From Thermobrachium celere DSM 8682 (lineage in GTDB: Bacteria > Bacillota > Clostridia > Clostridiales > Caloramatoraceae), in the NCBI RefSeq assembly GCF_000430995.1, contig NZ_HF952018.1, positions 1,427,610 through 1,491,609 on the forward strand: a stretch of DNA of 64,000 nt, in the 5' to 3' direction. The position numbers and the translations under genes are program-made. Position 1 is the stretch's first letter; each line of letters begins with the position of its first letter. The notes below the pieces were generated by a model. That model did no database searches and was not told where the DNA came from. It saw nothing but the letters and a program-made list of their open reading frames with translations. Shown here in pieces: positions 9,713 through 19,246 of this stretch.

Positions 9713-10129
9713 CTATAATCTTCCCAAAATCATTATAGAAATTATAAGCCCATATATAGCAATTCCTTCTGCCAAACCAACAAAAATAAGTGTTTTTCCT
9801 AGTATCTTTGGATCTTCAGAAACAGCACCTAAAGCTGATGAACCTACTGAACCTACCGCATAACCTGCTCCAATAGCTGCAAGGCCTGTACTTAATCCAG
9901 CTGCCAAAAATCCTAATCCTGATGAAGGATTAGTGCTTGCAGCATGAGCAACCTGTGGTATCATTGTAATAATAAGCCCTGTCAATACTGGAACAAAGGA
10001 TAGTAGATTTGTCTTAATTGCCCTTCTAACCCCAGCTGTGTTTATAACTTCATTTTTAAATAGCTTTACAACACCAATTGAAATTGTTGATACTACTATT
10101 AAGATTGCTAATGTTAAAAATAGATACAT
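9713..10129 (-). CDS. ntpK: V-type ATPase proteolipid subunit K (c-ring)
   Basis: The c-ring subunit carries the transported ion. It is 138 residues long: an N-terminal hydrophobic segment (1-20), another that ends with the signal-peptide-like VAHAAS (about 45-65), then one proteolipid hairpin of two Gly/Ala-rich helices with the ion-binding Glu121 in GLAEGIAIYG. There is no Gln at the position equivalent to Gln32 of the Ilyobacter c subunit and no Ser-Thr after the Glu, so typical Na+ ligands are not evident. The coupling ion is therefore uncertain, with protons somewhat favoured. Confidence 0.93.
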   Translation of the reverse strand: MYLFLTLAILIVVSTISIGVVKLFKNEVINTAGVRRAIKTNLLSFVPVLTGLIITMIPQVAHAASTNPSSGLGFLAAGLSTGLAAIGAGYAVGSVGSSALGAVSEDPKILGKTLIFVGLAEGIAIYGLIISIMILGRL

Positions 10130-10144
10130 AAAAATTCCCCCTTT

Positions 10145-12103
10145 TTATAATTTTATCGGATTATACTCATATCCTGTTCCGCTGAAGAATTTACTAAAGA
10201 GCTCATAGTATTCTAGCCTTAACCCTTGAATAAACACTATTAAGCCTTCTAAACCGATTATTACTACATTACCAAAAATAATCATTAAAATACTTTCAAA
10301 ATGATTTCCCATCATCTCTGCTAATGTTTCAAAGGCTATAAAAAGTCCTACATGGTTAATTGCAAATGCACCAACTCTTATAAAAGAAAGTGTGTTACTA
10401 AGCATACTAAGTAGTGTTTCAAGTACTCCAAATCCACCTTCAATATAATAATCCGCCTTAGATTCGCTATATAATGGTTTGATACCTTTTATTAAATTTG
10501 ATAATGGTTCCTTCAAAAGCATTAAAACTAAAAGCAATATCAATAACACAGTTATTAAAGATCTCGGTACGATAGTTTCTACTCCTCTTACTGTAGCAAC
10601 AACCAAATATAAAAGTAACCAATAGAATATTAATCCCGCTAGTCCATTTCTACTAAAAATCCCATTTTCAATATCCTTTTTTATAAAACAGTTTACTAAG
10701 TTATATAGAAAACCGACACTCAATAGAAATACTCCAATACCTACTGCCCAAATCAGAACCTTATCTATACTTGCCATAGGCCTAACTAATACCGCATCTA
10801 TAATATCTTCAAATCCAAATACACTTCCATATAAAAATCCAAACAAAGTTGAACTTATTCCTAACCTTGCCAATACCCCACCTAAATTTGGCCTTCTTTT
10901 TTTCTTCTCAAGTAGAAGACCTAAAAGTAGAAGAACTAACCCCTGTCCTACATCACCAAACATTGCTCCAAATAAAAACATATAGCTTAATCCTACAAAA
11001 GCAGTTGGATCTAGTTCTTTATAAGATGGTACTCCATAAAGTTTTACTACAGATTCAAACGGTCTTAACAAAAATCCATTAAAAATATAAGTTGGTGGCT
11101 CTAATCCTTCTCTTAATTCATCATCTTGTTTGTAAATAATAATAAGTTTACTCTCTAAGTCTCCTAAGTATTTAGATAAAGTTTTCTTTCTGAATCTAGG
11201 TATCCAACCACTCATATAAAAAAATTCATTAGTACATCCCATTTGGGATTTTAATTCTTCTATCTTTATCTGCATTAAAAGTTTTGAGTAGAAAACATCA
11301 ATAAAATTTATATGTTCTTGTTTTATTTCTTTAAGCTTATTTTTTCTAATAACCAGTTCCTTTTCAATTTCCTTTTTTCTAGCTTTTATCTCTTTAATCC
11401 ATTCATTGGGACTTCCATGAAACTTGAAATTAACATTAAACTCTTCAAACTCAAGTGAAGATAATACACGCCTTACTTCTAGCTCAACCATTTTAGGCAT
11501 AAAAATCATTATCTTTGTACTTTCTTGGTTCTTGTCTAATTTTAAAACTATTGCCGGAATATTTTCATAGTTATTTTTAAGCTTTTCCATATTGTAATTA
11601 GAAACTTTACCCATAATGAACTTAATGAATTTCATATTAAACAAATCACCAAAATTGACATTAACATTTTTAATATAACTCATATAATTTTCGAGTTCCT
11701 CTATCTCCCTATACTCATTTTCTAATGAATTTAATATACTTATCTCTTCTTTTACTTCTTCGTAAATCTGCTCTATCCTATTTAAATCATCTAAAAATAC
11801 GTATTCTTCTTCTACTACATTCTTTTTATACCTTTTCTTTATGTCGAAAATAGCACAAAGTTCATCATAAATTTTTCTTATTTCGCTTAAATCTAAATTA
11901 GACTGATACTGCCTTATGTAGTTATAATCAATTAGAGCATCAACTTCATCTTTAGCTCTCATTATTGGAAAATGATTTTCACTTATTTCTGTCATAGCAT
12001 TTACAGGATGAATTGCTTGTGAAAGTACTATTTTCTTAGCTACATCTTCTAAAGAATCCATGTGGCCTATAATGTTTATAAACTCCATTTTAGCAACTGC
12101 CAT
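10145..12103 (-). CDS. ntpI: V-type ATPase subunit I (a subunit)
   Basis: Subunit I forms the ion half-channels next to the c-ring and anchors the stator. The N-terminal half (to about residue 340) is cytoplasmic with coiled coils. The C-terminal half has seven or eight membrane segments, including FGAMFGDVGQGLVLLLLG and SFIRVGAFAINHVGL, the conserved region with the essential Arg. A longer frame begins at TTG 12121, but ATG 12103 (MAVAKMEF) has GGGGTGG just upstream and is preferred, giving 652 residues. Confidence 0.95.
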   Translation of the reverse strand: MAVAKMEFINIIGHMDSLEDVAKKIVLSQAIHPVNAMTEISENHFPIMRAKDEVDALIDYNYIRQYQSNLDLSEIRKIYDELCAIFDIKKRYKKNVVEEEYVFLDDLNRIEQIYEEVKEEISILNSLENEYREIEELENYMSYIKNVNVNFGDLFNMKFIKFIMGKVSNYNMEKLKNNYENIPAIVLKLDKNQESTKIMIFMPKMVELEVRRVLSSLEFEEFNVNFKFHGSPNEWIKEIKARKKEIEKELVIRKNKLKEIKQEHINFIDVFYSKLLMQIKIEELKSQMGCTNEFFYMSGWIPRFRKKTLSKYLGDLESKLIIIYKQDDELREGLEPPTYIFNGFLLRPFESVVKLYGVPSYKELDPTAFVGLSYMFLFGAMFGDVGQGLVLLLLGLLLEKKKRRPNLGGVLARLGISSTLFGFLYGSVFGFEDIIDAVLVRPMASIDKVLIWAVGIGVFLLSVGFLYNLVNCFIKKDIENGIFSRNGLAGLIFYWLLLYLVVATVRGVETIVPRSLITVLLILLLVLMLLKEPLSNLIKGIKPLYSESKADYYIEGGFGVLETLLSMLSNTLSFIRVGAFAINHVGLFIAFETLAEMMGNHFESILMIIFGNVVIIGLEGLIVFIQGLRLEYYELFSKFFSGTGYEYNPIKL

Positions 12104-12117
12104 ACAACCACCCCACA

Positions 12118-13155
12118 TCAAACAGCCTTAATCAAAAAATCACCAACTTGGCTGCTGTCAATCCTATACCTTACCATCTCAGTAATTGATATAATATCCC
12201 TTATTTCAAATTCAATAATCTGCATCAATGCTAAAACACTGGATATGTCTTTTTTATTTTTTCTAATTGTTTTTATTGCTTTATAGTAAATATATCTATT
12301 CATTCTTCTTTCCATATATATATCCTGCATATCATCCCCCTTAATTAAAAATGAGTATTCTGTTCTTTTTATTTTTTCTTCTAGTTCTTCTATTGTTTTT
12401 GTATAGCATAGATCCTTCAGCAATTTATAATTTAACTTACCATATCCTTCTATTGTGTAATTGAAAAGTTCATCAGGATACATTTTAAAGAATTTTTTTC
12501 CTCTATATATCCACTGTATATTCAACATATCAACTATAGGACCAAAAATATTATAAAAAGCCTTTATATCTTCTTTTGATAGTTTTTTTATCTTCTTTAA
12601 AAGAATAACAAAATACGCCTTATCCAGTGCCATTTCAAATCTAAACAGATTTTCTTCCTTATTTCCATCTACCAAATTTTTTAAATATGGATAATAAATT
12701 GAGCCATTTAAAAGCTCTATCAATTCTGCAATTGATTTAGCCTTTACTATTTGATCAGCATGGATATTTTTGTAATAGTCAACAAACACCAAATAATTCT
12801 TTAATGTAGAAAGCTCTCCATCTATGTGAATAAGCCTTGCTATTTTTTTTAAATCATAGATTTCATATTTTAGATAAAAAGTCATAAAAAAATCCCTGTA
12901 TTCACCATTAAAATAATTATCAAATTTATCTATATAATAAACTAATACCTTTTTTAACATCCTCTCTAAATCATCTCTATGAATATCAGGCGTATTATTT
13001 ATTTCAATATATTTTGAGTAATCTGTGTTTTTACTTAAATATCCAGCAATATCATAAGTTCCACTAAGTCTTGAAAGATTTCTATAATCTTCATGTAAAA
13101 GTCTTCTTCCTAGTATACTGTGAACTTTTGCATTTATAACATTATAATTAGGCAT
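12118..13155 (-). CDS. ntpC: V-type ATPase subunit C (d-type, rotor-ring adaptor)
   Basis: This subunit sits between the central stalk and the membrane ring. The all-helical 345-residue protein has the family start NAKVHSILGRRLLHEDYRNL and three similar helical repeats. The GTG at 13164 overlaps the ntpF stop. The ATG at 13155 has AGGTGAT at proper spacing and is chosen. Gene order here is F-C-I-K-G-E-A-B-D, unlike the F-I-K-E-C-G-A-B-D order known for Enterococcus hirae. Confidence 0.92.
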   Translation of the reverse strand: MPNYNVINAKVHSILGRRLLHEDYRNLSRLSGTYDIAGYLSKNTDYSKYIEINNTPDIHRDDLERMLKKVLVYYIDKFDNYFNGEYRDFFMTFYLKYEIYDLKKIARLIHIDGELSTLKNYLVFVDYYKNIHADQIVKAKSIAELIELLNGSIYYPYLKNLVDGNKEENLFRFEMALDKAYFVILLKKIKKLSKEDIKAFYNIFGPIVDMLNIQWIYRGKKFFKMYPDELFNYTIEGYGKLNYKLLKDLCYTKTIEELEEKIKRTEYSFLIKGDDMQDIYMERRMNRYIYYKAIKTIRKNKKDISSVLALMQIIEFEIRDIISITEMVRYRIDSSQVGDFLIKAV

Positions 13156-13160
13156 ATATA

Positions 13161-13496
13161 TCACCTATCTTCCAAAAACAGAATATTTTGGTATATATCT
13201 TTTAAAAAAATTTCTTTTATCTTATTATATTTATCTTCTAGTTCTTTAGATTTTTCTGTATAACCTTCTATAATCCTCTGCTCTTCCTTCTGAATATTTT
13301 TTATCTCCTGCTCTTTTAAAATATTAAGTTCTTCTTCCTTTTTTTGAAGTATTTCATACTTTAATAGCTCTACCTTATCATCTAGTTCCAATCTTTTTCT
13401 AATTAGATCGTCCTCAACTTTTTTCCTAAGTTCAGCTGCACTTCTATCTATGTGGATTATGTTTTGTATAACTCTTTCAATATTTTCATCCATCAT
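13161..13496 (-). CDS. ntpF: V-type ATPase subunit G/H (small peripheral-stalk coiled coil)
   Basis: A 111-residue, almost entirely charged coiled coil rich in Glu and Lys is the first gene of the ATPase operon, the usual place and shape of the small stalk partner of subunit E. Sequence identity of this class is low, so the call rests on position, length and coiled-coil character. GGGGGTGGG precedes the ATG. Confidence 0.85.
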   Translation of the reverse strand: MMDENIERVIQNIIHIDRSAAELRKKVEDDLIRKRLELDDKVELLKYEILQKKEEELNILKEQEIKNIQKEEQRIIEGYTEKSKELEDKYNKIKEIFLKDIYQNILFLEDR

Positions 13497-13521
13497 CCCA
13501 CCCCCTATTTATCATAAAACA

Positions 13522-13550
13522 ATTTTACTCCCATTAAATTTAGAATACAA
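13522..13550 (-). promoter_or_regulatory. Probable promoter of the V-ATPase operon
   Basis: Minus strand: TTGTAT (13545-13550), 17-base spacer, TAAAAT (13522-13527). It is about 26 bases before the ntpF ATG. The region upstream to 13710 is A/T-tract rich and holds no gene. Confidence 0.6.
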
Positions 13551-13711
13551 ATTTGTGAAACTTAATTAATCCCATTAATTGACTTTTAAAAATTATAGCT
13601 TTTTATTAATGCAATAATATATACCCTTTCCTTCAAGTTGCTGTTATAGGCTTTGTTTATCTTTAATTTAGAAAAAATATTTTTTAAAAATTCTTTAAAT
13701 TTTTGAAAATA

Positions 13712-13741
13712 AAAAAAGAAGGCTCTAGCCTTCCTTTTTTA
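13712..13741 (-). terminator. Terminator of psd
   Basis: The stem AAAAGGAAGGCT/AGCCTTCTTTT includes the last psd codons and the TAG stop in its loop region and is followed by TTTTTTT on the minus strand. Confidence 0.85.
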
Positions 13742-14621
13742 TACCTATTCTTTCTCCAATAGATACACTAGTTTCAAACCCCTTTGATGTCTGCTCTAAT
13801 ATATCCTCATCAATTTCAACAGTATTTTCTTTTAAAAACAATATTATGGTTGATGCTCCAAATTTAAAATATCCTTTTTCATCTCCTTTTGATACATCTA
13901 CATTGGGCTTATATGTTTGAACAATTGAACCAACAAATGTAGCTCCAACTTCTACATACAATATATCTCCAAAATTTTTGGAATGAAAAATACTCCACTC
14001 CCTCTTATTTTCACAGAATAACTTTTCTACTCTATCAAGTGCAACAGGGTTTACAGAATAATAACATCCTTTGATTTTTCTTGTTTTCTCACACTTGCCC
14101 TCATCTACAAAATGAAATCTGTGATAATCCGATGGACAAAGTCTAAATATTAAGCAAGTTCCTTTATCATATTGTTTAGCTACTTCATCATCACTTATCA
14201 ATTCTCTTAAGGAATAAGTTATATCTTTAACCTGAAGAATCATATCTATATCAATATCTTGATAAGCAAGAACCTTACCATCACAAGGAGAAATTAATAT
14301 ATTCTTATCCTTTTCTATTTTTATCTTATCTTTCTTAAGCCTTCTATAAAAAAACTCATTAAAGTTTTTAAATCCTCCTTCAGGCACTTCAAATCTATCT
14401 ATATCTATATCAAATTCTCTTATAAACTTATCTATCTTTTTTTTGCTCGTTGGTAAATCACAATAAAAACCATAAAATCTAGATGCTATTTTTCTCTTTA
14501 TTAAAAAATGCAATAATCCTGCCCCTACAAGCCTTGAACCATAAATCCATTTTAATGCTCTATCAGCTGCTACCTTTTCTATTTCATATGTACCTTTTTT
14601 TCTATTGTAAAACTTAATCAT
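13725..14621 (-). CDS. psd: Phosphatidylserine decarboxylase proenzyme
   Basis: Psd makes phosphatidylethanolamine from phosphatidylserine using a pyruvoyl group formed by self-cleavage. The 298-residue length, the CPSDYHRFHFVDEG motif and the C-terminal cleavage motif place it in the family. The cleavage motif reads FGAST (residues 254-258), so Ala256 occupies the position before the cleaved Ser that is normally Gly. Self-processing might be altered, or this may be a tolerated variant. The gene is monocistronic with its own terminator. Confidence 0.93.
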   Translation of the reverse strand: MIKFYNRKKGTYEIEKVAADRALKWIYGSRLVGAGLLHFLIKRKIASRFYGFYCDLPTSKKKIDKFIREFDIDIDRFEVPEGGFKNFNEFFYRRLKKDKIKIEKDKNILISPCDGKVLAYQDIDIDMILQVKDITYSLRELISDDEVAKQYDKGTCLIFRLCPSDYHRFHFVDEGKCEKTRKIKGCYYSVNPVALDRVEKLFCENKREWSIFHSKNFGDILYVEVGATFVGSIVQTYKPNVDVSKGDEKGYFKFGASTIILFLKENTVEIDEDILEQTSKGFETSVSIGERIGIKKEG

Positions 14622-14735
14622 GGCCTAATCTTCCACTCCCACTAATAATATCATTGTTAATTATATTACAATAAACATATTATAGCAACAATAAATGCCT
14701 ATTGTACACTTAGATCCTTTAATTATATATATTTA

Positions 14736-14768
14736 CCCCATGTAAAGCTTTATAAACTTTACATGGGG
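14736..14768 (-). terminator. Inverted repeat, probable terminator of the SPFH/NfeD pair
   Basis: CCCCATGTAAAG pairs with CTTTACATGGGG around a 9-base loop. The T tail is weak in both directions, so termination is probable rather than certain. Confidence 0.6.
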
Positions 14769-14824
14769 CTTTACCAAATAAATGTTTCAGCTACTTATTA
14801 TAGCAAAATCTAAATAGCCTATTT

Positions 14825-15763
14825 CTATTTGTCCTTCTTTAACATTTCAGCAACTGCAGATATACTACCAAGTGTTGAAATAACCTCATTTGGAAGTATA
14901 AGCTTGTTTGCTGGGTTTTTAGCCATCTCCTGAAGTGCTTCAACCTGCTTTAGAGCAATTACTACTTCATCTGTATTAGATTCATGTATTGCTTTATTAA
15001 CTCTTCTTATTGCTTCAGCTTGAGCCTGAGCTATTCTTTCCATAGCCATAGCTTTACCTTCAGCTTCAAGAAGCTGTGCCTCTCTCATACCTTCTGCACG
15101 TCTTATATTAGCTTCTCTTTCTGCTTCTGCTTGGAGTATCATAGCCTGTTTTTGTCCCTCTGCTCTTGCTATTGCACTTTGTTTCTCACCTTCAGCTTGA
15201 AGTATTGCTGCTCTTTTATCTCTTTCTGCCTTCATTTGCTTTTCCATAGCCTGCTGTATTTCAGCTGGTGGTATTATGTTTTTAATTTCAACTGATAATA
15301 TCTTTATACCATACGCATCAGTTATCTCATCTACAACCCTTAATAATTCTGCATTTATCTTGTCTCTACCTGATAAAACTTCATCTAATGTCATATTACC
15401 AACAATGTTTCTCATGTTAGTAATAGTTGAATAAACAATACCTGATTTATAGTTTTCTATATTATATATTGCATCTTTGGCGTTCATTACTTTATAGAAT
15501 ATTACATTATCTATAGAAATTTTAACATTATCTTTAGTTATAACAGACTGAGGTTCAATATCTAATATCTGCTGTTTTGTTGAAACTTTAGCTCTTACAA
15601 AATCAATAAAAGGTATTAATATATGCCAACCTGGTTCAAGTATTCTATGAAATTGACCAAACCTTTCAACTACATATAAATACCCTGTATTAACTATCTT
15701 TATACTTGAAAAAAGAATTATTAAAACAAATAATAAAAGTACAACGGTTAAAACATATTGCAT
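14825..15763 (-). CDS. SPFH/stomatin-like membrane protease-associated protein
   Basis: This 312-residue protein has one N-terminal membrane helix (residues 3-24), the SPFH core with RFGQFHRILEPGWHILIPFI, and a long Ala/Glu-rich helical C-terminal half (about 190-275) typical of stomatins that oligomerise into membrane microdomain cages (QmcA/HflK type). Its start overlaps the stop of the NfeD-like gene by one base, the usual stomatin-NfeD pairing. No enzyme activity is expected. Confidence 0.92.
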   Translation of the reverse strand: MQYVLTVVLLLFVLIILFSSIKIVNTGYLYVVERFGQFHRILEPGWHILIPFIDFVRAKVSTKQQILDIEPQSVITKDNVKISIDNVIFYKVMNAKDAIYNIENYKSGIVYSTITNMRNIVGNMTLDEVLSGRDKINAELLRVVDEITDAYGIKILSVEIKNIIPPAEIQQAMEKQMKAERDKRAAILQAEGEKQSAIARAEGQKQAMILQAEAEREANIRRAEGMREAQLLEAEGKAMAMERIAQAQAEAIRRVNKAIHESNTDEVVIALKQVEALQEMAKNPANKLILPNEVISTLGSISAVAEMLKKDK

Positions 15764-16191
15764 TATAACCCCTCCTCATATTTTTCAACCACTAATTTGT
15801 TGCCTTCAATACCTTTAATTTTAAACTTATCACCCCTTTTTATTGGTTCTCCATGGTTTACAACATACCAGTATATTCCTTCATACTTTATCTGAGTTTT
15901 TTCTGTTATATCCTCTTCTGCTTTTATTACTCTACCTATATAGTTTTGTTCCATAGGCTTAAAGGCAGGTGGAGTCTTTTTAAGCACTTTTCTTACATAA
16001 GGTGCAGCCCAAAGGATTGAAATTATACTAAGGAGCATAAAGACAATAACCTGAAGTTGAATTGAAGCGTTAAACATTAAAAGAATTAAAGCTCCTATTC
16101 CTCCTACTGCAAAACTAAAAAAAATGAAACTGCTTGTTAGGGCATCAATTAAAATTGCGGCTAAGGAAACTACTATCCATATATACAACAT
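15763..16191 (-). CDS. NfeD-like membrane protein
   Basis: This short-form NfeD has 142 residues: two or three membrane helices in the first 70 residues and a C-terminal OB fold (YIGRVIKAEEDI to IKGIEGNKLVVEK). NfeD proteins act with stomatins in membrane organisation and quality control. The call is supported by overlap with the SPFH gene. There is no N-terminal protease domain. Confidence 0.9.
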   Translation of the reverse strand: MLYIWIVVSLAAILIDALTSSFIFFSFAVGGIGALILLMFNASIQLQVIVFMLLSIISILWAAPYVRKVLKKTPPAFKPMEQNYIGRVIKAEEDITEKTQIKYEGIYWYVVNHGEPIKRGDKFKIKGIEGNKLVVEKYEEGL

Positions 16192-16267
16192 ATTACCACC
16201 TCTAATGTTATTATATACCTATACATTTCTTAAGTCATTAAAAAAAAGTTAAAAAGACCTTCATGAT

Positions 16268-16297
16268 AAAAAGGAGCAGATTTACTGCTCCTTTTTT
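16268..16297 (-). terminator. Terminator of megL
   Basis: AAAAAGGAGCAG and CTGCTCCTTTTTT form a stem with a 5-base loop and a T tail on both strands. Confidence 0.88.
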
Positions 16298-16324
16298 AGT
16301 GTTACCCCTCTATAGATATTTATT

Positions 16325-17524
16325 TCATATTATAGCATCTAAAGCTTGCTTTAGATCTGCTATAATATCCTCAGCATTTTCAAGACCAACAGCAAGTCTT
16401 ATAAGTCCATCTGATATACCTGCCTTTAGTCTCTCCTCTCTAGTATAAGGTGAATGTGTCATTGATGCTGGATGTTGAATCAATGTCTCTGCATCCCCTA
16501 AGCTTACAGCTAAAGTACATACTTTACATGAATTTAATACTTTTATACCTTCTTCTACTCCACCATTTAATTCAAATGCTATAATTGCTCCTGGAAGTTT
16601 CATTTGTTCTTTAGCAAGTTCATATTGTTCAAAGCTTTCAAGTCCAGGATAATATACCTTTTTAACAGCCTTGTGTTCTTCTAAGAATTTTGCCACTTTC
16701 ATTGCATTGCTACAATGTCTTTCCATTCTAATTTCTAGAGTCTTTAAACCTCTTAAAATCAAATATGCATCAAATGGGCTTAAACATGCACCTGTCATAT
16801 CCTTTATACCATATAGTCTTACTTGATCAATGAAGCTCTTTCTTCCAACTACAAAACCTGCAATAACATCACCATGTCCATTTAAAAACTTTGTTGCAGA
16901 ATGAACAACAACGTCTGCCCCAAGTTCAATTGGTCTTTGAATATAAGGTGTACAGAATGTATTGTCTACAATTAATATACAGTCTTCTTTACTGTGGGCA
17001 ATTTCAGCAACCTTCTTTATATCAATTAGCTTAAGGTTTGGATTTGCTGGTGTTTCTATATATATAGCCTTTGTATTAGGCCTCATAGCCTCTTTTATAT
17101 TTTCAGGATTTGATGCATCTACAAAAGTAACCTCTACACCATATCTAGTAAGTCCATGGCTTAAATATGCAAATGTACATCCATATAGTGTATCTGCTGC
17201 AACTACATGGTCACCAGCCTTTAATGCTGTCCAAAGAGCTGATGATATTGCACCCATTCCTGATGAAGTAGCTACACACGCCTCTCCACCTTCAAGTATT
17301 GCAATTTTTTCTTCAAGAACAGTAACTGTTGGATTACCTAATCTTGTATATATATATCCTTCTTCTTTACCAGCAAATCTATTTCCTCCCTGCTGTGCAC
17401 TATCAAACACAAATGTTGCAGTTTGGTATATTGGAGTTGCTAAAGTTCCAAACTCATTTTTGTGATTTCCTGCATGTATTGCCTTTGTTGAAAATCCCAT
17501 GTTTTTTGCAAACTCTCTATCCAT
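16325..17524 (-). CDS. megL: L-methionine gamma-lyase (PLP)
   Basis: The enzyme would cleave methionine to methanethiol, 2-oxobutyrate and ammonia. It belongs to the Cys/Met PLP family; the lyase (rather than cystathionine gamma-synthase) assignment rests on NTLYGCTF-type sequence [10 protein letters not shown] with Cys116, the residue characteristic of methionine gamma-lyases, and on close agreement with the Pseudomonas enzyme throughout. The PLP lysine is Lys212 in [15 protein letters not shown] 17524 with AAAGGAGG 9 bases upstream gives 399 residues; the TTG at 17551 is rejected. A sigma-54 promoter and TyrR-type boxes lie upstream, so expression should depend on the neighbouring activator. 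Confidence 0.88.
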   Translation of the reverse strand: MDREFAKNMGFSTKAIHAGNHKNEFGTLATPIYQTATFVFDSAQQGGNRFAGKEEGYIYTRLGNPTVTVLEEKIAILEGGEACVATSSGMGAISSALWTALKAGDHVVAADTLYGCTFAYLSHGLTRYGVEVTFVDASNPENIKEAMRPNTKAIYIETPANPNLKLIDIKKVAEIAHSKEDCILIVDNTFCTPYIQRPIELGADVVVHSATKFLNGHGDVIAGFVVGRKSFIDQVRLYGIKDMTGACLSPFDAYLILRGLKTLEIRMERHCSNAMKVAKFLEEHKAVKKVYYPGLESFEQYELAKEQMKLPGAIIAFELNGGVEEGIKVLNSCKVCTLAVSLGDAETLIQHPASMTHSPYTREERLKAGISDGLIRLAVGLENAEDIIADLKQALDAII

Positions 17525-17534
17525 AAGTTTTCCT

Positions 17535-17602
17535 CCTTTGAACTTTTTCAAAAAAATAAAAGCAAAAATGATGCCAAAATAAGATTACGAAAAGTTCAAA
17601 GG
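17535..17602. repeat. Inverted repeat flanking the megL sigma-54 promoter
   Basis: CCTTTGAACTTTTTC (17535-17549) and GAAAAGTTCAAAGG (17589-17602) are inverted copies with a one-base gap, centred on the -24/-12 promoter. One arm contains the megL ribosome site. The function is unknown. Confidence 0.6.
17562..17577 (-). promoter_or_regulatory. Sigma-54 (-24/-12) promoter of megL
   Basis: The minus strand reads TTGGCATCATTTTTGC. The invariant GG and GC are exactly 12 bases apart, as in TGGCAC-N5-TTGC. It is 38 bases before the ATG. Confidence 0.85.
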
Positions 17603-17614
17603 ATTAAGAATTAT

Positions 17615-17685
17615 TGTAAAATTATTTTTACACTCAACTTGAATTTTTGTAAATTAATATTTACACTTGGAAATATATTTTTACA
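17615..17685. promoter_or_regulatory. Three TyrR-type boxes upstream of megL
   Basis: TGTAAA-N6-TTTACA occurs perfectly at 17615-17632 and 17648-17665, and TGGAAA-N6-TTTACA (one mismatch) occurs at 17668-17685. This is the E. coli TyrR box consensus. They lie about 40-110 bases upstream of the -24 element, as expected for activator sites of a sigma-54 promoter. The adjacent gene encodes a TyrR-like activator with the matching helix-turn-helix. Confidence 0.82.
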
Positions 17686-17686
17686 A

Positions 17687-19246
17687 CTAGTATAATTTAT
17701 ATTTTTTAATTTTGTTCATAATAGTTGTATGTGATACTCCTAAATGCTTAGCTGCTGCTCTGTAGCTTTTATATTTTTCTATTGCTCTCTTTATTGCCTC
17801 TTTTTCGCACTGAGCAACTATTTCTTCTAAAGACATTTCCTCATCACATAAATTCATAGTTACATTTTGCCCTATTTTTTCAACGTTTATGTATATAAAA
17901 TCCTTTGTTAAAGTATCCCCTTCACACAATATTATTGATCTTTCAACCACATTTTGAAGCTCTCTAATGTTTCCAGGCCAATCGTATTTCATTAACTCTT
18001 CAATAAAACTAATATCTACTTTTTTAATCTTGCCATTGAATTTTTTATTTAAATTATCTACAAAGTAATTTACAAGAAGAGGTATGTCGTCCTTTCTTTC
18101 TCTAAGTGGTGGAAGGTATATAGGCATTACGCTTAATCTATAATATAAATCCTCCCTAAACTGCCCATTTTTAACCATACTATCTAAATCTCTATTAGTT
18201 GCAGCTATAATTCTAACATCTATTTTTACTTCTTCACTTGAACCTATTCTTCTTACTACTCCCTCCTGCAGAACCCTTAAAAGCTTTGCCTGAAGTTTTA
18301 GAGGCATCTCACCTATTTCATCTAAAAATAAAGTACCTCCACTCGCCTCAACAAATATACCATTTTTACCTCCCTTTAAGGCACCCGTAAAGCTTCCTTC
18401 TACATACCCAAAAAGTTCACTCTCAAGCAGATTTTCTGGAAGTGCAGCACAATTTACTACAATAAACTTGTTGTTTGCTCTATTGCTTAATCTGTGAATT
18501 GCCTTAGCAAATAACTCCTTGCCCGTTCCACTTTCTCCAAGAAGTAGAACTGTAGATGAGGTCTTTGCAACTGATGCAGCAATTCTTTTTACGTATTCTA
18601 TATTTCTGCTTTTACCTATTATCTCTGAAAAAGCACCATCTTTTATTGTATTTACAACCTCAACAAGCTCCATTGCCTTATTTATATCCTTAATTGACGC
18701 AACAGCCCCAATTGTATTGCCTGCATCATCAAGAACAGGCCTTCCTGAAGTTAAATAGTGGATTTTATACTCTCCCCTATCAACTATCTGTTCAATGTTA
18801 TCATAAGGTATTCCATCCTTAAATAAACTCAGCATAGGTGCATCTTTATTTATTATACTTCTAACATCACTTCCAACAACTTCATCCTTGCTACATTTAA
18901 ATAGGTTTTCACAATACCTATTGAATATTTCAATCTTGTATTCTTTATTAACTGCAAGTATTCCTTCATCCACAGCATCAATTATAGCAATAAGTTTTCT
19001 TTCATTCTTTTCATAGGATAAAAGTTCTACCTCTTCAACCTTTATGACCTCTTGAATGCTATATAGTTTCTCAATAAGCTTTTTCTTATTTTCATCATCA
19101 ATCTCATCAATCTTTATACATACTTTTTCAGAAAAAACCTCAGCAGCTCTTAGATCAATTTTCATTTCATAAAGCTTTTCTAAGATTTTTAATGTAATTC
19201 CGATTGTATCTTTTGTCTTAATCTCAAACCTAATATTCCCCTTCAT
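17687..19246 (-). CDS. TyrR-like sigma-54-dependent transcriptional activator
   Basis: The 519-residue protein has the TyrR architecture: N-terminal ACT-like domain (1-75), PAS domain (about 85-190), AAA+ sigma-54 interaction domain with Walker A GESGTGKE (237-244) and the sigma-54 contact loop GSFTGA (284-289), and a C-terminal [23 protein letters not shown]. Unlike E. coli TyrR it keeps the GAFTGA-type loop, so it should activate sigma-54 polymerase. Likely targets are megL and the nhaC gene at 22.8-24.2 kb, which carry TyrR boxes and -24/-12 promoters. The effector is probably an amino acid. Its start overlaps the lysE stop by 4 bases. Confidence 0.9.
   Translation of the reverse strand: MKGNIRFEIKTKDTIGITLKILEKLYEMKIDLRAAEVFSEKVCIKIDEIDDENKKKLIEKLYSIQEVIKVEEVELLSYEKNERKLIAIIDAVDEGILAVNKEYKIEIFNRYCENLFKCSKDEVVGSDVRSIINKDAPMLSLFKDGIPYDNIEQIVDRGEYKIHYLTSGRPVLDDAGNTIGAVASIKDINKAMELVEVVNTIKDGAFSEIIGKSRNIEYVKRIAASVAKTSSTVLLLGESGTGKELFAKAIHRLSNRANNKFIVVNCAALPENLLESELFGYVEGSFTGALKGGKNGIFVEASGGTLFLDEIGEMPLKLQAKLLRVLQEGVVRRIGSSEEVKIDVRIIAATNRDLDSMVKNGQFREDLYYRLSVMPIYLPPLRERKDDIPLLVNYFVDNLNKKFNGKIKKVDISFIEELMKYDWPGNIRELQNVVERSIILCEGDTLTKDFIYINVEKIGQNVTMNLCDEEMSLEEIVAQCEKEAIKRAIEKYKSYRAAAKHLGVSHTTIMNKIKKYKLY

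Noticed and set aside
16962..17465. 167-codon plus-strand frame inside megL
   Set aside because: It is an antisense shadow of a clear PLP-enzyme gene, with no ribosome site.
17552..17686. SAM or T-box riboswitch for megL
   Set aside because: None of the conserved blocks is present. The region is explained by the sigma-54 promoter and TyrR boxes.
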